DNA from: Deferribacter abyssi
Lineage (GTDB): Bacteria; Chrysiogenota; Deferribacteres; Deferribacterales; Deferribacteraceae
Direction of reading: 5' to 3'
Assembly: GCF_049472655.1 (NCBI RefSeq)
Contig: NZ_JAQNCS010000005.1
Location: 68,783-132,782, forward strand
DNA length: 64,000 nt
Shown here: positions 39,977-49,534 of the stretch, one piece after another
Layout of the letters: every line of letters begins with the position of its first letter
Numbering within the stretch: position 1 is the stretch's first letter
Notes under the pieces: generated by a model
Seen by the model: only the letters and a program-made list of their open reading frames with translations
Database searches by the model: none
What the model was told of the DNA's origin: nothing
Made by a program: the position numbers and the translations under genes

Positions 39977-42202
39977 CTATAATTTTTTGATAGGAAATGA
40001 TAATCTAAACGTAGTTCCTAAACCTAGTTTTGATTTAAAAGTGATTTTTCTGCCAATTTCATTCATAAAAATTTTTACTGCATAGAGCCCTAAACCAGTC
40101 CCTTTTTCACCCTTTGTAGTGAAAAAGGGCTCAAAAATTTTTCTCTGTATTTCTTCAGGAATACCTTTACCTGTATCTGATATTTCAATGATAAGATTAT
40201 CATTCTCTAAATATTTTTTTAGTATGATTTCACCATTATCTTCTATGGCATCTTTTGCGTTTAAAATGAGATTTAGTAAAGTTTGAGTAAATCTTTCTTC
40301 ATTTAACTCTATTGCCACACCTTTATCATTTAGCACCATGTTGAATTTAATGTTTTTTCCTATTATTTGAGAAAAAAACTCTCTCTTACTTAATAAGAAA
40401 TTGTCAATAAAGACTAGCTTTTTTTCGCTTGAGGTTTTGGAAATATTTAATAACGATTTTAAAAATATAGAGGATTCTTCAGATACTTTAATGATCTTTT
40501 TTATAATATCTTTGTGGTTCTCTTTTAAAGTGTTGTCTATTTCCAGAATAGAAGCATAATTAATAATTACACTAAGAATATTGTTCATATCATGAACAAC
40601 ACTATTTACAATATTTGAAACAATTTCATCTCTTTGGATTTCATTGATGACTTTTTGCTGTTTAATTTTTAGTGTATTATCTAAAAATATTGCTACATGA
40701 CAAGTTTTGTTAGTTAACATAATTTTTTTTAAGTGAACATCCAGGATTTTATTTTCAATCAGATTTTCTTCATCTAAAAACGATTCTGACATATTTGTAC
40801 TTTGCATAAAACTAACTATTAAATCTTTTATTTTAGGATTTAATTCATTTATGTGTATGACTTTAGAGTTATACATTAACCAATTTTGAAGTGTTTTATT
40901 TAAAAAAACAGTTTTATCATCAACCATAAGTATACCGTTTGGAGAGTGTTCCACTACAGTAAAGTATAAATTTTCATAGAGTAGTTTAGAGTTTATTGAC
41001 TGAATTGTTTCTGTAAGATCTAGACCAAAAAATAGACATTGTGTTTCTGGATTGAAAATGGGGTAAATGTTAAAGAGCACAATTTTTTCCCCATGTTTTG
41101 TTTTTATGTTAATAATATTATCTTCTTTGGGTTTTAAGTGTTTTATGCAAAAGTCTAAAATAGATTCAATATCATTACTAATAAAAGATTTTAAGTGGTT
41201 GATATCTGACTTACTAAATCCTGTGATAATTTCAGCACCTTTATTCCAAAATTTAATTTCTTTGTTTTTGTTTACTGTAAAGATTAAAAAGGATGGAATA
41301 TCTATCATTGCCTTTAATAGTGAGTTGTAACCTCTGAGTTTTTTGTTTGTTTTGATAGTTATAAAGAATAATAATACCAAGAAGATAATTGCTGTAATTA
41401 ATACTGTTATTATTATGATAATACTTATGTAGTCTGATAATGATACAGGTTTTGTTATGTAGAACCATTTGTCAATTAAATTATCTAATTCCTTAGAGGT
41501 TTTAAGTTTTATAATATATAAATCTAATAATTTCTTTAAACTTTTGTTGTTTTTAGGGATTAGAAATGCTATTTCTGCATTTTGAAAGAATAAAGGTTTA
41601 TTCTTTATTGATATAATTTTAAACTTCCCCCTGAAATGAGTATATATTAGGTCAAGAGAATTAAAATAGTCATTAAGAAGCCAGTCTATGTGCCTATATT
41701 CAAGTGCTTTAAATGACTTAATTGTACTGTCATAAATATTTATTTCAAGAAAAGGGTGTTTTTTGGAAAGTTCTAACACAAACTTATGCCCGGTTGCATT
41801 TCTTTTAACTCCCACTTTTTTATTATATAATTCATTGATGTTACCTTCAAAATTGTATGGTACAACGGCTACTAATCCTGTTTTTAAATAGGGGATTGTA
41901 AATAGTCCAATTTTTTCTCTTTCTTTTGTTTTGTAAAGTGCTCCTACGGATAAATCACAATAACCGTATTTTACGGCGTTAATTAATCCTGTAAAGGTGG
42001 TTTCTATGAATGTGCAATTAAAGTTATTTGTTTTGCAAAAATTTGAAATAATATCATACTCTAGTCCGCGTAACTCACCTGTATAATCTCTAAATATAAA
42101 AGGCTTATAATCTGCATAATATATTTTTAATTCTTTAGATAACACAAAGGAAGGGAAAAAAATTATCAAGGAGATTAAGTAGTAAAGCAGTTTGATATTC
42201 AT
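39977..42202 (-). CDS. Orphan sensor kinase with periplasmic solute-binding (family 3) domain
   Basis: 741 residues. A Sec signal/anchor (1-22) leads into a bacterial family 3 solute-binding domain (about 23-245: IYYADYKPFIFRDYTGELRGLEYDI, GYCDLSVGALYKTKERE). One membrane segment (about 260-287) and probably two PAS-like domains (about 300-530) follow. The kinase core has His537 in VVHDMNNIL, N-box LNLILNAKDAI, and G boxes DTGKGIPEEI and GTGLGLYAVK. The HisKA type is that of NtrB/AtoS-like kinases, which often pair with sigma-54 activators. No response regulator is adjacent. It is divergent from mraZ. Ligand unknown; polar amino acids are usual for such domains. Confidence 0.88.
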   Translation of the reverse strand: MNIKLLYYLISLIIFFPSFVLSKELKIYYADYKPFIFRDYTGELRGLEYDIISNFCKTNNFNCTFIETTFTGLINAVKYGYCDLSVGALYKTKEREKIGLFTIPYLKTGLVAVVPYNFEGNINELYNKKVGVKRNATGHKFVLELSKKHPFLEINIYDSTIKSFKALEYRHIDWLLNDYFNSLDLIYTHFRGKFKIISIKNKPLFFQNAEIAFLIPKNNKSLKKLLDLYIIKLKTSKELDNLIDKWFYITKPVSLSDYISIIIIITVLITAIIFLVLLFFITIKTNKKLRGYNSLLKAMIDIPSFLIFTVNKNKEIKFWNKGAEIITGFSKSDINHLKSFISNDIESILDFCIKHLKPKEDNIINIKTKHGEKIVLFNIYPIFNPETQCLFFGLDLTETIQSINSKLLYENLYFTVVEHSPNGILMVDDKTVFLNKTLQNWLMYNSKVIHINELNPKIKDLIVSFMQSTNMSESFLDEENLIENKILDVHLKKIMLTNKTCHVAIFLDNTLKIKQQKVINEIQRDEIVSNIVNSVVHDMNNILSVIINYASILEIDNTLKENHKDIIKKIIKVSEESSIFLKSLLNISKTSSEKKLVFIDNFLLSKREFFSQIIGKNIKFNMVLNDKGVAIELNEERFTQTLLNLILNAKDAIEDNGEIILKKYLENDNLIIEISDTGKGIPEEIQRKIFEPFFTTKGEKGTGLGLYAVKIFMNEIGRKITFKSKLGLGTTFRLSFPIKKL

Positions 42203-42270
42203 ATATAAAATATAACAAATATAAATATAACTTCAATGAAATCTCTAAAAACTTTTTCCATGAAATTTCC

Positions 42271-42300
42271 TTGACAGTTATGGTATAGGTCGTGTATTAT
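42271..42300 (+). promoter_or_regulatory. Promoter of the dcw cluster
   Basis: TTGACA (42271-42276) and TATTAT (42295-42300), 18-nt spacing. The direct repeat ATGGTATA at 42280-42287 and 42311-42318, 31 nt apart, plus TTGG at 42320-42323 could be MraZ operator elements, since MraZ binds TGG-containing direct repeats ahead of its own gene. Confidence 0.65.
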
Positions 42301-42335
42301 TTGTTATGAAATGGTATATATTGGAATAAAATGTT

Positions 42336-42800
42336 ATGAAGGTTGCTAGTAGCTTCAAAGGAAAATCGGTTCATACTATAAACAACTCAGGGAGAGTTAG
42401 TATTCCTGCGAAGTTTCGAGATGTTTTGAAATTAAAATATAATGATGATTCTTTAGTTTTAGTTAATCTAGGAAAGTACTTAGCGGTGTATCCTTTAAAA
42501 GAATGGGTGAAAGTAGAAGAAAAGTTTGAAGAAAATCCTCCTAAAAATAAACAAGCTTCTAAATTGATGAGAAAACTTTTTTCCACAGCTGAAGATTGTG
42601 TTCTTGATAAACTAGGTAGGATATTAATACCACCCCATTTGAGAGAAAACATAGGTTTGAATGGGGAATGCGTAATTGTGGGAATGATGAATAAAATAGA
42701 GATTTGGCCAAAAGAGATATGGGAGAAAGAAGTTGAAGATGTGGATATGAGCTCTCTTATGGATGAAATGGGTGATATTTATCCGGAAATAACGTTATAG
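42336..42800 (+). CDS. mraZ: Transcriptional regulator MraZ
   Basis: 154 residues: two SpoVT/AbrB-like halves, the first with HTINNSGRVSIPAKFRDVLK, the second with DCVLDKLGRILIPPHLRENIGL. It is usually the first gene of the division and cell wall cluster and its own repressor. Its start has only a weak ribosome site (GGA 12 nt upstream). rsmH follows after 2 nt. Confidence 0.95.
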   Translation: MKVASSFKGKSVHTINNSGRVSIPAKFRDVLKLKYNDDSLVLVNLGKYLAVYPLKEWVKVEEKFEENPPKNKQASKLMRKLFSTAEDCVLDKLGRILIPPHLRENIGLNGECVIVGMMNKIEIWPKEIWEKEVEDVDMSSLMDEMGDIYPEITL

Positions 42801-42802
42801 AT

Positions 42803-43723
42803 ATGCATAGGCCTGTTTTATACAACGAGTTGATTGATTTTTTTAAAGGTTTTGAGGGGAAAATTTTTGTGGATTGTACTGGTGGTGGAGGTGGACACGC
42901 CTCAGGTATTTTAAATATAGTTAAACCAAAAAAACTTATAATTTTGGATAAAGATAAGGATGCTGTTTTGAGACTACAAGAAAAATTTAAAAATGATAAC
43001 AGAGTTATAGTTGTGAAAAGTGATTTTGCTGATATTGATGATGTGTTGTTAAATCTCGGTATAGATGGCGTGGATGGTTTGTATGCTGACTTTGGTATTT
43101 CATTTTATCATGTTTTTGATGCATCAAGAGGATTTTCTTTTAGGAAAGATGGTCCTCTAGATATGAGAATGGATAAAGATAATCCAATTACTGCTGAAAA
43201 GATTATTAATGAGTATTCACAGGAAACTTTAAAAAATATTTTTCAAAAATATGGTGAAGAAAGGTTTGCGAAAAGAATTGCTAGCTTAATAGTTCAAAAG
43301 AGAGCAATAAAAAAAATTACAAGAACTTTAGAATTAGCTGAAATAGTTAAAGATGCTATACCTAAAAAATTTCATAAAAGCGGCATTCATCCAGCAACAA
43401 AGACTTTTATGGCACTTCGTATTTTTGTTAACAATGAATTGGGATCTATAGAAGGATTGATGAAAAAATTACCAAAAATTGTATTAAAAGGTGGTAGAGT
43501 TGCTTTTATTTCTTTTCACTCTTTAGAAGACAGGTTGGTTAAGGAGTATTTGCAATATTATGAAAAAGATTGTGTATGCCCCTCAGAATATCCGGTTTGT
43601 AGATGCGATAAAATAAAAGAATTCAAAATCTTAACAAAAAAACCAATAATTCCTTCTGTTAAGGAGGTTGGAGAAAACTCTTTAAGTAGAAGTGCAAAAT
43701 TGAGAGTGGCTGAAAGGGTATGA
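42803..43723 (+). CDS. rsmH: 16S rRNA (cytosine1402-N4)-methyltransferase
   Basis: 306 residues: MHRPVLYNELIDFF, DCTGGGGGHASGIL (SAM loop), GLYADFGISFYHVFDASRGFSFRKDGPLDMRMD, and FISFHSLEDRLVKEYL, the standard RsmH/MraW set. It methylates C1402 in the decoding centre. The usual DLGVSS tripeptide reads DFGISF here. The 3' end overlaps ftsL by ATGA. Confidence 0.95.
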   Translation: MHRPVLYNELIDFFKGFEGKIFVDCTGGGGGHASGILNIVKPKKLIILDKDKDAVLRLQEKFKNDNRVIVVKSDFADIDDVLLNLGIDGVDGLYADFGISFYHVFDASRGFSFRKDGPLDMRMDKDNPITAEKIINEYSQETLKNIFQKYGEERFAKRIASLIVQKRAIKKITRTLELAEIVKDAIPKKFHKSGIHPATKTFMALRIFVNNELGSIEGLMKKLPKIVLKGGRVAFISFHSLEDRLVKEYLQYYEKDCVCPSEYPVCRCDKIKEFKILTKKPIIPSVKEVGENSLSRSAKLRVAERV

Positions 43724-44016
43724 GTAAAATTATAGTACTAACATATAAAGCATTTGAAGAGATTTTTTTGAAAAAGTATTTGATAGGGGTATTTGTGATA
43801 AGTCTTGTGTTTGCTGTTATTACAGTAAAAGTAAAAAACATAGAGCTTGGTTATGAGATAAATCGATTAAAAAAAGAAAGTTTAGAAAAAGAAATAAGAA
43901 TTGAGAGCCTTGAAAGAAAGTTATCAAAAATTAAAAGTACGGATAATTTGTTAAATAAGAGTAAAGAGTTAAATTTGAAATTGCCAGAATTTAACAGGGT
44001 TTTTTATGTTGAGTGA
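43720..44016 (+). CDS. ftsL: FtsL-like divisome protein
   Basis: 98 residues: a short cytoplasmic start, one membrane segment (about 20-38) and a periplasmic leucine-rich coiled coil (about 42-90). Sequence similarity in this family is low; the call rests on topology, size and position between rsmH and ftsI. It would bridge FtsQ/B with FtsWI. It overlaps ftsI by 11 nt. Confidence 0.8.
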   Translation: MSKIIVLTYKAFEEIFLKKYLIGVFVISLVFAVITVKVKNIELGYEINRLKKESLEKEIRIESLERKLSKIKSTDNLLNKSKELNLKLPEFNRVFYVE

Positions 44017-45682
44017 AAGAGGTAAGATTGGATTTGTTAGTTTTGTCATAGTGTTATTAAGTGGAGTAATTGTTGTGCGTTTAATTTATTTGCAGGTGTA
44101 TAAACACCATTATTATGATAATATTGTAAAAAAACAATCCTTTAAAGAGATTAAGATAAAAACGGAAAGGGGTAAGATTTTTGATGCAAATGGTGTGTTA
44201 TTAACAAAAGAGAATAATGTAGCTTCAGTTTTCGTTTATGGTTTGAGTAAAAAAGAGGAAAGATATGTTAAAAGAAAATTGAAAAAATATGGGATTAAAA
44301 AGAAGGTAATCAGTGGAAATTTCCATTGGTTAGCCAGAAATATCAGGGTAGATACTGCTAAAAAAATTAGTGCAATTTCGAAAAATATTAATTATGTGAT
44401 AACAAAGCATAGATTTTATCCTTACGGTTCAAGTTTTTCACAACTTATAGGTTTTACTGGCGTAGATAATCAGGGGTTAGTCGGCATAGAAGGTATTTAC
44501 GAGAACTATTTGAGAGGGAAGGATATTTCGTTTACCTTTTTAAAAGATAGTAGAAATAGAGTTATAATGAATAGTGATTATAAAAGTGATATTCAAAATA
44601 ACCGATATATTAAACTTACAGTTAATTCAAAATTACAGAGACTTAGCGAAGCTATACTTATTCAAGATTTAGAGAAATTTAGAGCAAAAAGAGGTATTGT
44701 TTTAGTGATTGATGTTCAAAGTGGTGAAATAGTAGTGTCTGTTTCTAAACCTGATTTTGATCCAAATGAATTTAAAAAATACGACAAGGTTGAATGGAAG
44801 AATTATGCAACTCAATACACTTTTGAACCTGGTTCAATTTTCAAGCCTGTTACTTTTTCATATTTATTGAGTAATTATAAGGTAGATATGAATGATATAA
44901 TTGATTGTGAGAATGGGAAATATAGAGTTTATGGTCATGTATTTAATGATGTACATAGATATGGTAAAATTAAGATTCAAGAAGTTATGATTCATTCTAG
45001 CAATATTGGAACTATAAAGCTAATGGAAAAAGTGAATGATTTACATTTCTATAATTATTTAAGAAAACTTGGTTTTGGTAAAAAAATTAGGGTTGTTGGA
45101 GCTCTTGAAGAACAAGGAATTTTGAGAAATTATAAGAAATGGTCTAAGCTTTCAAAATATTCAATCTCTATAGGACAAGAAATTTACGTTACACCTATGC
45201 AGATGCTTAGATTTTATGCTGCAGTAGCTAATGGTGGATATTATATAAAACCTTCATTTATCAAAGAAATTTATGATGGAGATAAATTTTTAAAAGTGGA
45301 TTATGACAGTGTAAGAGTTTTTGACGAGAAAGTTGCAAAAAAGCTACAGTACCTTTTAAGGTTGGTTGTAACTGATGGAACAGGAAGTAATGCAAATAGT
45401 GAATATGTGGCTATAGCTGGCAAAACTGGTACTGCTCAAAAATTTGATAAGTTTACAGGTAGGTATTCAACAAAAAATTATGTGGCAAGTTTTGCAGGTT
45501 TTTTCCCTTATAATAATCCAAAGTATGCAATGATAGTGATTTATGATAGTCCAAAAAAAAGTATTTATGGGGGTTCGACAGCTGCTTTAACTTTTAGAAA
45601 AATTGCTGAACAAATTATGTTGTTAACTGGTGAAAAAATAAGAATTTATAAGGTGAGTAATGAAAGTAAAAGAGCTGCTTAA
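44006..45682 (+). CDS. ftsI: Septal penicillin-binding protein (class B PBP, FtsI)
   Basis: 558 residues. An N-terminal anchor (about 8-27) and the class B dimerisation region (about 40-200) precede the transpeptidase domain: SxxK in EPGSIFKPVT, SxN in HSSNIG, and KTGTAQ. It cross-links septal peptidoglycan. There is no C-terminal PASTA domain, so the FtsI rather than SpoVD form. It overlaps murE by 23 nt. Confidence 0.95.
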   Translation: MLSERGKIGFVSFVIVLLSGVIVVRLIYLQVYKHHYYDNIVKKQSFKEIKIKTERGKIFDANGVLLTKENNVASVFVYGLSKKEERYVKRKLKKYGIKKKVISGNFHWLARNIRVDTAKKISAISKNINYVITKHRFYPYGSSFSQLIGFTGVDNQGLVGIEGIYENYLRGKDISFTFLKDSRNRVIMNSDYKSDIQNNRYIKLTVNSKLQRLSEAILIQDLEKFRAKRGIVLVIDVQSGEIVVSVSKPDFDPNEFKKYDKVEWKNYATQYTFEPGSIFKPVTFSYLLSNYKVDMNDIIDCENGKYRVYGHVFNDVHRYGKIKIQEVMIHSSNIGTIKLMEKVNDLHFYNYLRKLGFGKKIRVVGALEEQGILRNYKKWSKLSKYSISIGQEIYVTPMQMLRFYAAVANGGYYIKPSFIKEIYDGDKFLKVDYDSVRVFDEKVAKKLQYLLRLVVTDGTGSNANSEYVAIAGKTGTAQKFDKFTGRYSTKNYVASFAGFFPYNNPKYAMIVIYDSPKKSIYGGSTAALTFRKIAEQIMLLTGEKIRIYKVSNESKRAA

Positions 45683-47111
45683 AGGTATCAGCTTTAAGTG
45701 TGAAAATAAAAAACTACTTGATATTGAAGTAAGAGATATATCTTTTGATAGTCGTAATATAAAAGATGATTCAGCCTTTATTGCATATAAGGGGACCTAT
45801 TATGATAGCCACAAAGATGTGCAAAAGTTGAGTCAAGAAGAAAAAATCAAATTATTTATTACTGAAAGAAAGATAGAAGGTGTTGATTCTATTGTAGTAG
45901 AAGATGGAAGGAAATCTTTATCTCTAATATGTAAAAACTTTTTTGTTTCAAATTGTGAGTTTAAAGTTATTGGTATTACAGGAACAAATGGTAAAACGAC
46001 CACTTTATATCTTATCGATCATATATTGAATTATGTTGGTTTGAAAACAATAAGGATTGGGACAGTAAATTACAAAGTTGATGATGAGTTATTTGAGGCA
46101 GACAATACTACTCCGAATCCTTATGATTTTTATAAATATATTGGAATGGGATTGAATAGAGGTTGTAAATGCGTTGTTACAGAAGTATCTTCTCATGCTC
46201 TTGATCAGGATAGAATTTACGGATTAAAATTCGATTATGCAGTTTTTACGAATTTAAGTGGTGATCATCTTGATTATCATCAGGATCTGGAAAGTTATTT
46301 TGCTTCCAAAAGAAAGCTTTTTACTGAAAAATATTTGAAAGGGGTTTCTGTAGTCAATTTTGATGATGATCACAGTAAAAAGTTAATAAATGAGCAGTTT
46401 GATCATATTAGTTATGCTATTGAAAATAAGAAAGCGGATGTTCACATAGAGAGCTATGAATCAAGCCTTAGTGGTTCGGTATTTACAGTAAATCTGTTTG
46501 GTAAAACATTGGCTTTTAAATCAATGTTGGTAGGTAAGCATAATATTTACAATATACTGGCAGCAATTTCAGTTTGCTCACATTTTGGGATTGATAGTGA
46601 GTTATTGGTAAAAGCCATAGAAAGCTTTGAGAATGTACCCGGACGCCTTGAGAAAATTTCCTGGGAAGGAAGATATTTTTTTGTGGATTATGCTCATACA
46701 GATGATGCATTGAGAAATGTTTTGGAGAGTCTTTTACCTTTTAAGAATGAGAGGATAATTACTGTATTTGGGTGTGGAGGTGATCGAGATAGAACAAAAA
46801 GGCCAAGAATGGGTAGTGTGGCTGAGAAATATTCAGATGTAGTTATTATCACAAATGATAATCCAAGAAGTGAGGATCCGGAAAAAATAATAGATGATAT
46901 AGTTGAAGGTATTAATGATAAAAGAAAAATACTTGTTATTCCTGATAGAAGAGAAGCTATTAGAAAGTCAATAGAAATTAGTAAACCAGGTGATATTATT
47001 CTGGTTGCAGGGAAAGGGCATGAAGATTATCAGCTGATTAATGGTATTAAGTATCATTTTGATGATAAAGAAGAAATATTAAAGTGTTGTGGTGAGTATG
47101 AAAGAGCTTAA
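45660..47111 (+). CDS. murE: UDP-MurNAc-tripeptide synthetase MurE
   Basis: 483 residues, Mur ligase: ATP loop ITGTNGKTTT, TEVSSHALDQDRI, the carbamoylated-Lys segment and FGCGGDRDRTKRPRMG. The substrate-selection region contains TNDNPRSEDP, the DNPR motif linked to meso-diaminopimelate addition, so the wall is predicted to be DAP-type. AAGGTGAG precedes the ATG. Confidence 0.95.
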   Translation: MKVKELLKGISFKCENKKLLDIEVRDISFDSRNIKDDSAFIAYKGTYYDSHKDVQKLSQEEKIKLFITERKIEGVDSIVVEDGRKSLSLICKNFFVSNCEFKVIGITGTNGKTTTLYLIDHILNYVGLKTIRIGTVNYKVDDELFEADNTTPNPYDFYKYIGMGLNRGCKCVVTEVSSHALDQDRIYGLKFDYAVFTNLSGDHLDYHQDLESYFASKRKLFTEKYLKGVSVVNFDDDHSKKLINEQFDHISYAIENKKADVHIESYESSLSGSVFTVNLFGKTLAFKSMLVGKHNIYNILAAISVCSHFGIDSELLVKAIESFENVPGRLEKISWEGRYFFVDYAHTDDALRNVLESLLPFKNERIITVFGCGGDRDRTKRPRMGSVAEKYSDVVIITNDNPRSEDPEKIIDDIVEGINDKRKILVIPDRREAIRKSIEISKPGDIILVAGKGHEDYQLINGIKYHFDDKEEILKCCGEYERA

Positions 47112-48456
47112 GTTAAAAGAGGCAATAAAAAATATGATTGATTTTATAGCACCCACATCTGTGGAGTATAGAAACTTTGTGATTAATAGTAAAGAAGTGA
47201 AAAAAGGAGATGTTTTTGTCGGAATAAAAGGGGTTAAAAACGATGGAAATAATTTTTATAAAGAAGCTTATAGAAATGGTGCGAGTTTAGTTATTTTTGA
47301 TAATCCATATTTTTATAAAGAAGCTCCATTTAATAAGGTGCTTGTAAAAGACAGTGTTGAGGCGATTAAATCTATTGGAAAATGGAAGTTAGAAAGGAGT
47401 GTAGCTAAAAAGATTGCTATTACAGGTAGTATGGGGAAGACAAGCACTAAAAACATGTTATATAAAATATTTTCAAATCAGTATCAGACTCATATGTCTT
47501 ATAAAAACTATAATAATGAACTGGGGATTGCTATTTCTTGTGCTAACATGGAAGATGAAATTGATTATGCTATTTTTGAATTTGGTACGAACACTAAAGG
47601 GGAGATTAAAACTTATGCAGAATATGTGAGGCCTGAAGTAGCAGTTGTTACCAAGATAGGCTTTTCACATATAGGTAATTTTAAGAGTAAAGAGAATATT
47701 GCAAGAGAAAAGTTTAGTATTATTTCTCCAAATACTGTAAAGGAGTTATGGATACATGAAGATGATGAGGTTTTTCTTGATAAAAAAGCTTTGGGTACAG
47801 TCAAACTTTTTACCTATGGCGTTAAAGAAAACTCTGACGTGGTATTAAAAAGTGTTAGTAAAATAGGGAATATCTATCAATTTGAGCTTGAATTTAAGGG
47901 GAGACGTTATTGTTTTGAGTTAAGACATTTTTTTAAACATTTTATAATGAATGCTGTTCTTGCTGCAGGGATAGCTTTAAATGAAGAAATAGAATACGAA
48001 TATATTTTTGAAGGGATAAGGTCTTTTAAACCTGCAGAGAAGAGGGGGGAAATAGTTAAATTTGATGATTATATAATTATCGATGATACGTATAATGCTA
48101 GTTTTGAGTCAATTATTGCTGCAATTGATAGTCTTGATGAATACGAAGTTAAAAGTGAAAAATATGCAATAATTGGTGAGATGGCTGAGATTGGTGAATT
48201 TGAAGATAAATTTTATTCAGAGTTAGTTGATTATGCAAAAAAGAAATCAGGAATAAACTTTTTATTTTGTGGTGAATACTTTTCAAGTTTTATTTCTGAG
48301 AAAAATCTGAAATTTTTTAAAAATAAAGCTCTGCTTTACAGATACTTAGAAAAGATACCAGAAGGAGTTTTTCTTGTTAAAGCATCAAGAAGCAGAAAAT
48401 TTGAGGAAGTGGTTGATTATTTAAAACAGAGAGGTAGTAAGAAAAATGTTATATAA
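47098..48456 (+). CDS. murF: UDP-MurNAc-tripeptide:D-Ala-D-Ala ligase MurF
   Basis: 452 residues with ATP loop ITGSMGKTSTKNM (a variant of GxxGKT/S), FEFGTNTKGEI and IDDTYNASFESIIAAID. It adds D-Ala-D-Ala to the UDP-precursor. ATG 47098 lies within the 3' end of murE; GTG codons 6-9 nt upstream are possible alternatives. It overlaps mraY by 11 nt. Confidence 0.93.
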   Translation: MKELKLKEAIKNMIDFIAPTSVEYRNFVINSKEVKKGDVFVGIKGVKNDGNNFYKEAYRNGASLVIFDNPYFYKEAPFNKVLVKDSVEAIKSIGKWKLERSVAKKIAITGSMGKTSTKNMLYKIFSNQYQTHMSYKNYNNELGIAISCANMEDEIDYAIFEFGTNTKGEIKTYAEYVRPEVAVVTKIGFSHIGNFKSKENIAREKFSIISPNTVKELWIHEDDEVFLDKKALGTVKLFTYGVKENSDVVLKSVSKIGNIYQFELEFKGRRYCFELRHFFKHFIMNAVLAAGIALNEEIEYEYIFEGIRSFKPAEKRGEIVKFDDYIIIDDTYNASFESIIAAIDSLDEYEVKSEKYAIIGEMAEIGEFEDKFYSELVDYAKKKSGINFLFCGEYFSSFISEKNLKFFKNKALLYRYLEKIPEGVFLVKASRSRKFEEVVDYLKQRGSKKNVI

Positions 48457-49531
48457 TCTTTTATATCCATTAAGTGAACATTTTATTGTATTCAATGTTT
48501 TTAGATACATTACTTTTAGAACGATTTACGCAATAATTACTGCTTTTATTCTAACCATAATTCTTGGACCAAAAATTATTAAAGAATTGAAGAATATGCA
48601 AATTTCCCAGAAAATCAAAGGTTATGAACCTAAAAGGCATAAAGAAAAAGAAGGTACCCCTACAATGGGTGGAATTTTGATTATATTAAGCTGTGTTATC
48701 TCAACGCTTTTATGGGCTGATTTACGCAATTATTATATTTGGATTGTGATATATGTGTTTATTTTTACAGCTGCTATAGGTCTTTTCGATGATTATATTA
48801 AAACTGTTAAGAGAAATCCTGAAGGGTTAACACCTAAAGCAAAGTTTTTATCTCAATTAGTGGTTGCTATTACCGCCGCTATTCTTATAATTTATGTTGA
48901 TAAATCAGGTTACTCTACTAAACTAGTTTTTCCTTTCTTCAAAAAACTTATAATCGATTTATCTTATTTTTACATTATTTTTGCAGTATTTATCATTGTA
49001 GGGGCGTCAAATGCTGTTAACCTTACAGATGGTCTTGATGGCCTTGCTATTATGCCTACAGTTATATCTTTTGGGACATTTATTCTTTTTTCTTATTTGG
49101 TTGGCCATATAAAATTTTCTTCCTATCTACACATTCCCTATGTGGTTGGTTCAGGTGAATTGGCCATTTTTTGCGGAAGTATGGTAGGAGCAGGTCTTGG
49201 TTTTCTATGGTTTAATGCTTTCCCAGCATCAGTTTTTATGGGAGATGTGGGGAGCTTATCTATTGGCTCTGCACTTGGAACAGTGGCTATTATCGTGAAA
49301 CAAGAGATTGTTTTAGCAATTGTAGGGGGTGTTTTTGTTTTAGAAACATTATCTGTTATCATGCAGGTGGGGTTTTTCAAAGTTACAAAAGGGAAAAGAC
49401 TTTTTAGGATGGCCCCTATACATCATCATTTTGAGCTAAAAGGTTGGTCAGAACCCAAAATAATAGTGAGATTTTGGATAATATCGTTTTTGTTAGCATT
49501 ACTTGCTTTGAGTACATTAAAACTAAGGTGA
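48446..49531 (+). CDS. mraY: Phospho-N-acetylmuramoyl-pentapeptide transferase MraY
   Basis: 361 residues with ten membrane spans. KEGTPTMGGILI, the acidic GLFDDYIK, NLTDGLDGLA, FMGDVGSLSIG and MAPIHHHFELKGWSE are the conserved MraY cytoplasmic motifs. It makes lipid I at the inner membrane. murD starts 3 nt after its stop. Confidence 0.97.
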   Translation: MLYNLLYPLSEHFIVFNVFRYITFRTIYAIITAFILTIILGPKIIKELKNMQISQKIKGYEPKRHKEKEGTPTMGGILIILSCVISTLLWADLRNYYIWIVIYVFIFTAAIGLFDDYIKTVKRNPEGLTPKAKFLSQLVVAITAAILIIYVDKSGYSTKLVFPFFKKLIIDLSYFYIIFAVFIIVGASNAVNLTDGLDGLAIMPTVISFGTFILFSYLVGHIKFSSYLHIPYVVGSGELAIFCGSMVGAGLGFLWFNAFPASVFMGDVGSLSIGSALGTVAIIVKQEIVLAIVGGVFVLETLSVIMQVGFFKVTKGKRLFRMAPIHHHFELKGWSEPKIIVRFWIISFLLALLALSTLKLR

Positions 49532-49534
49532 TAT

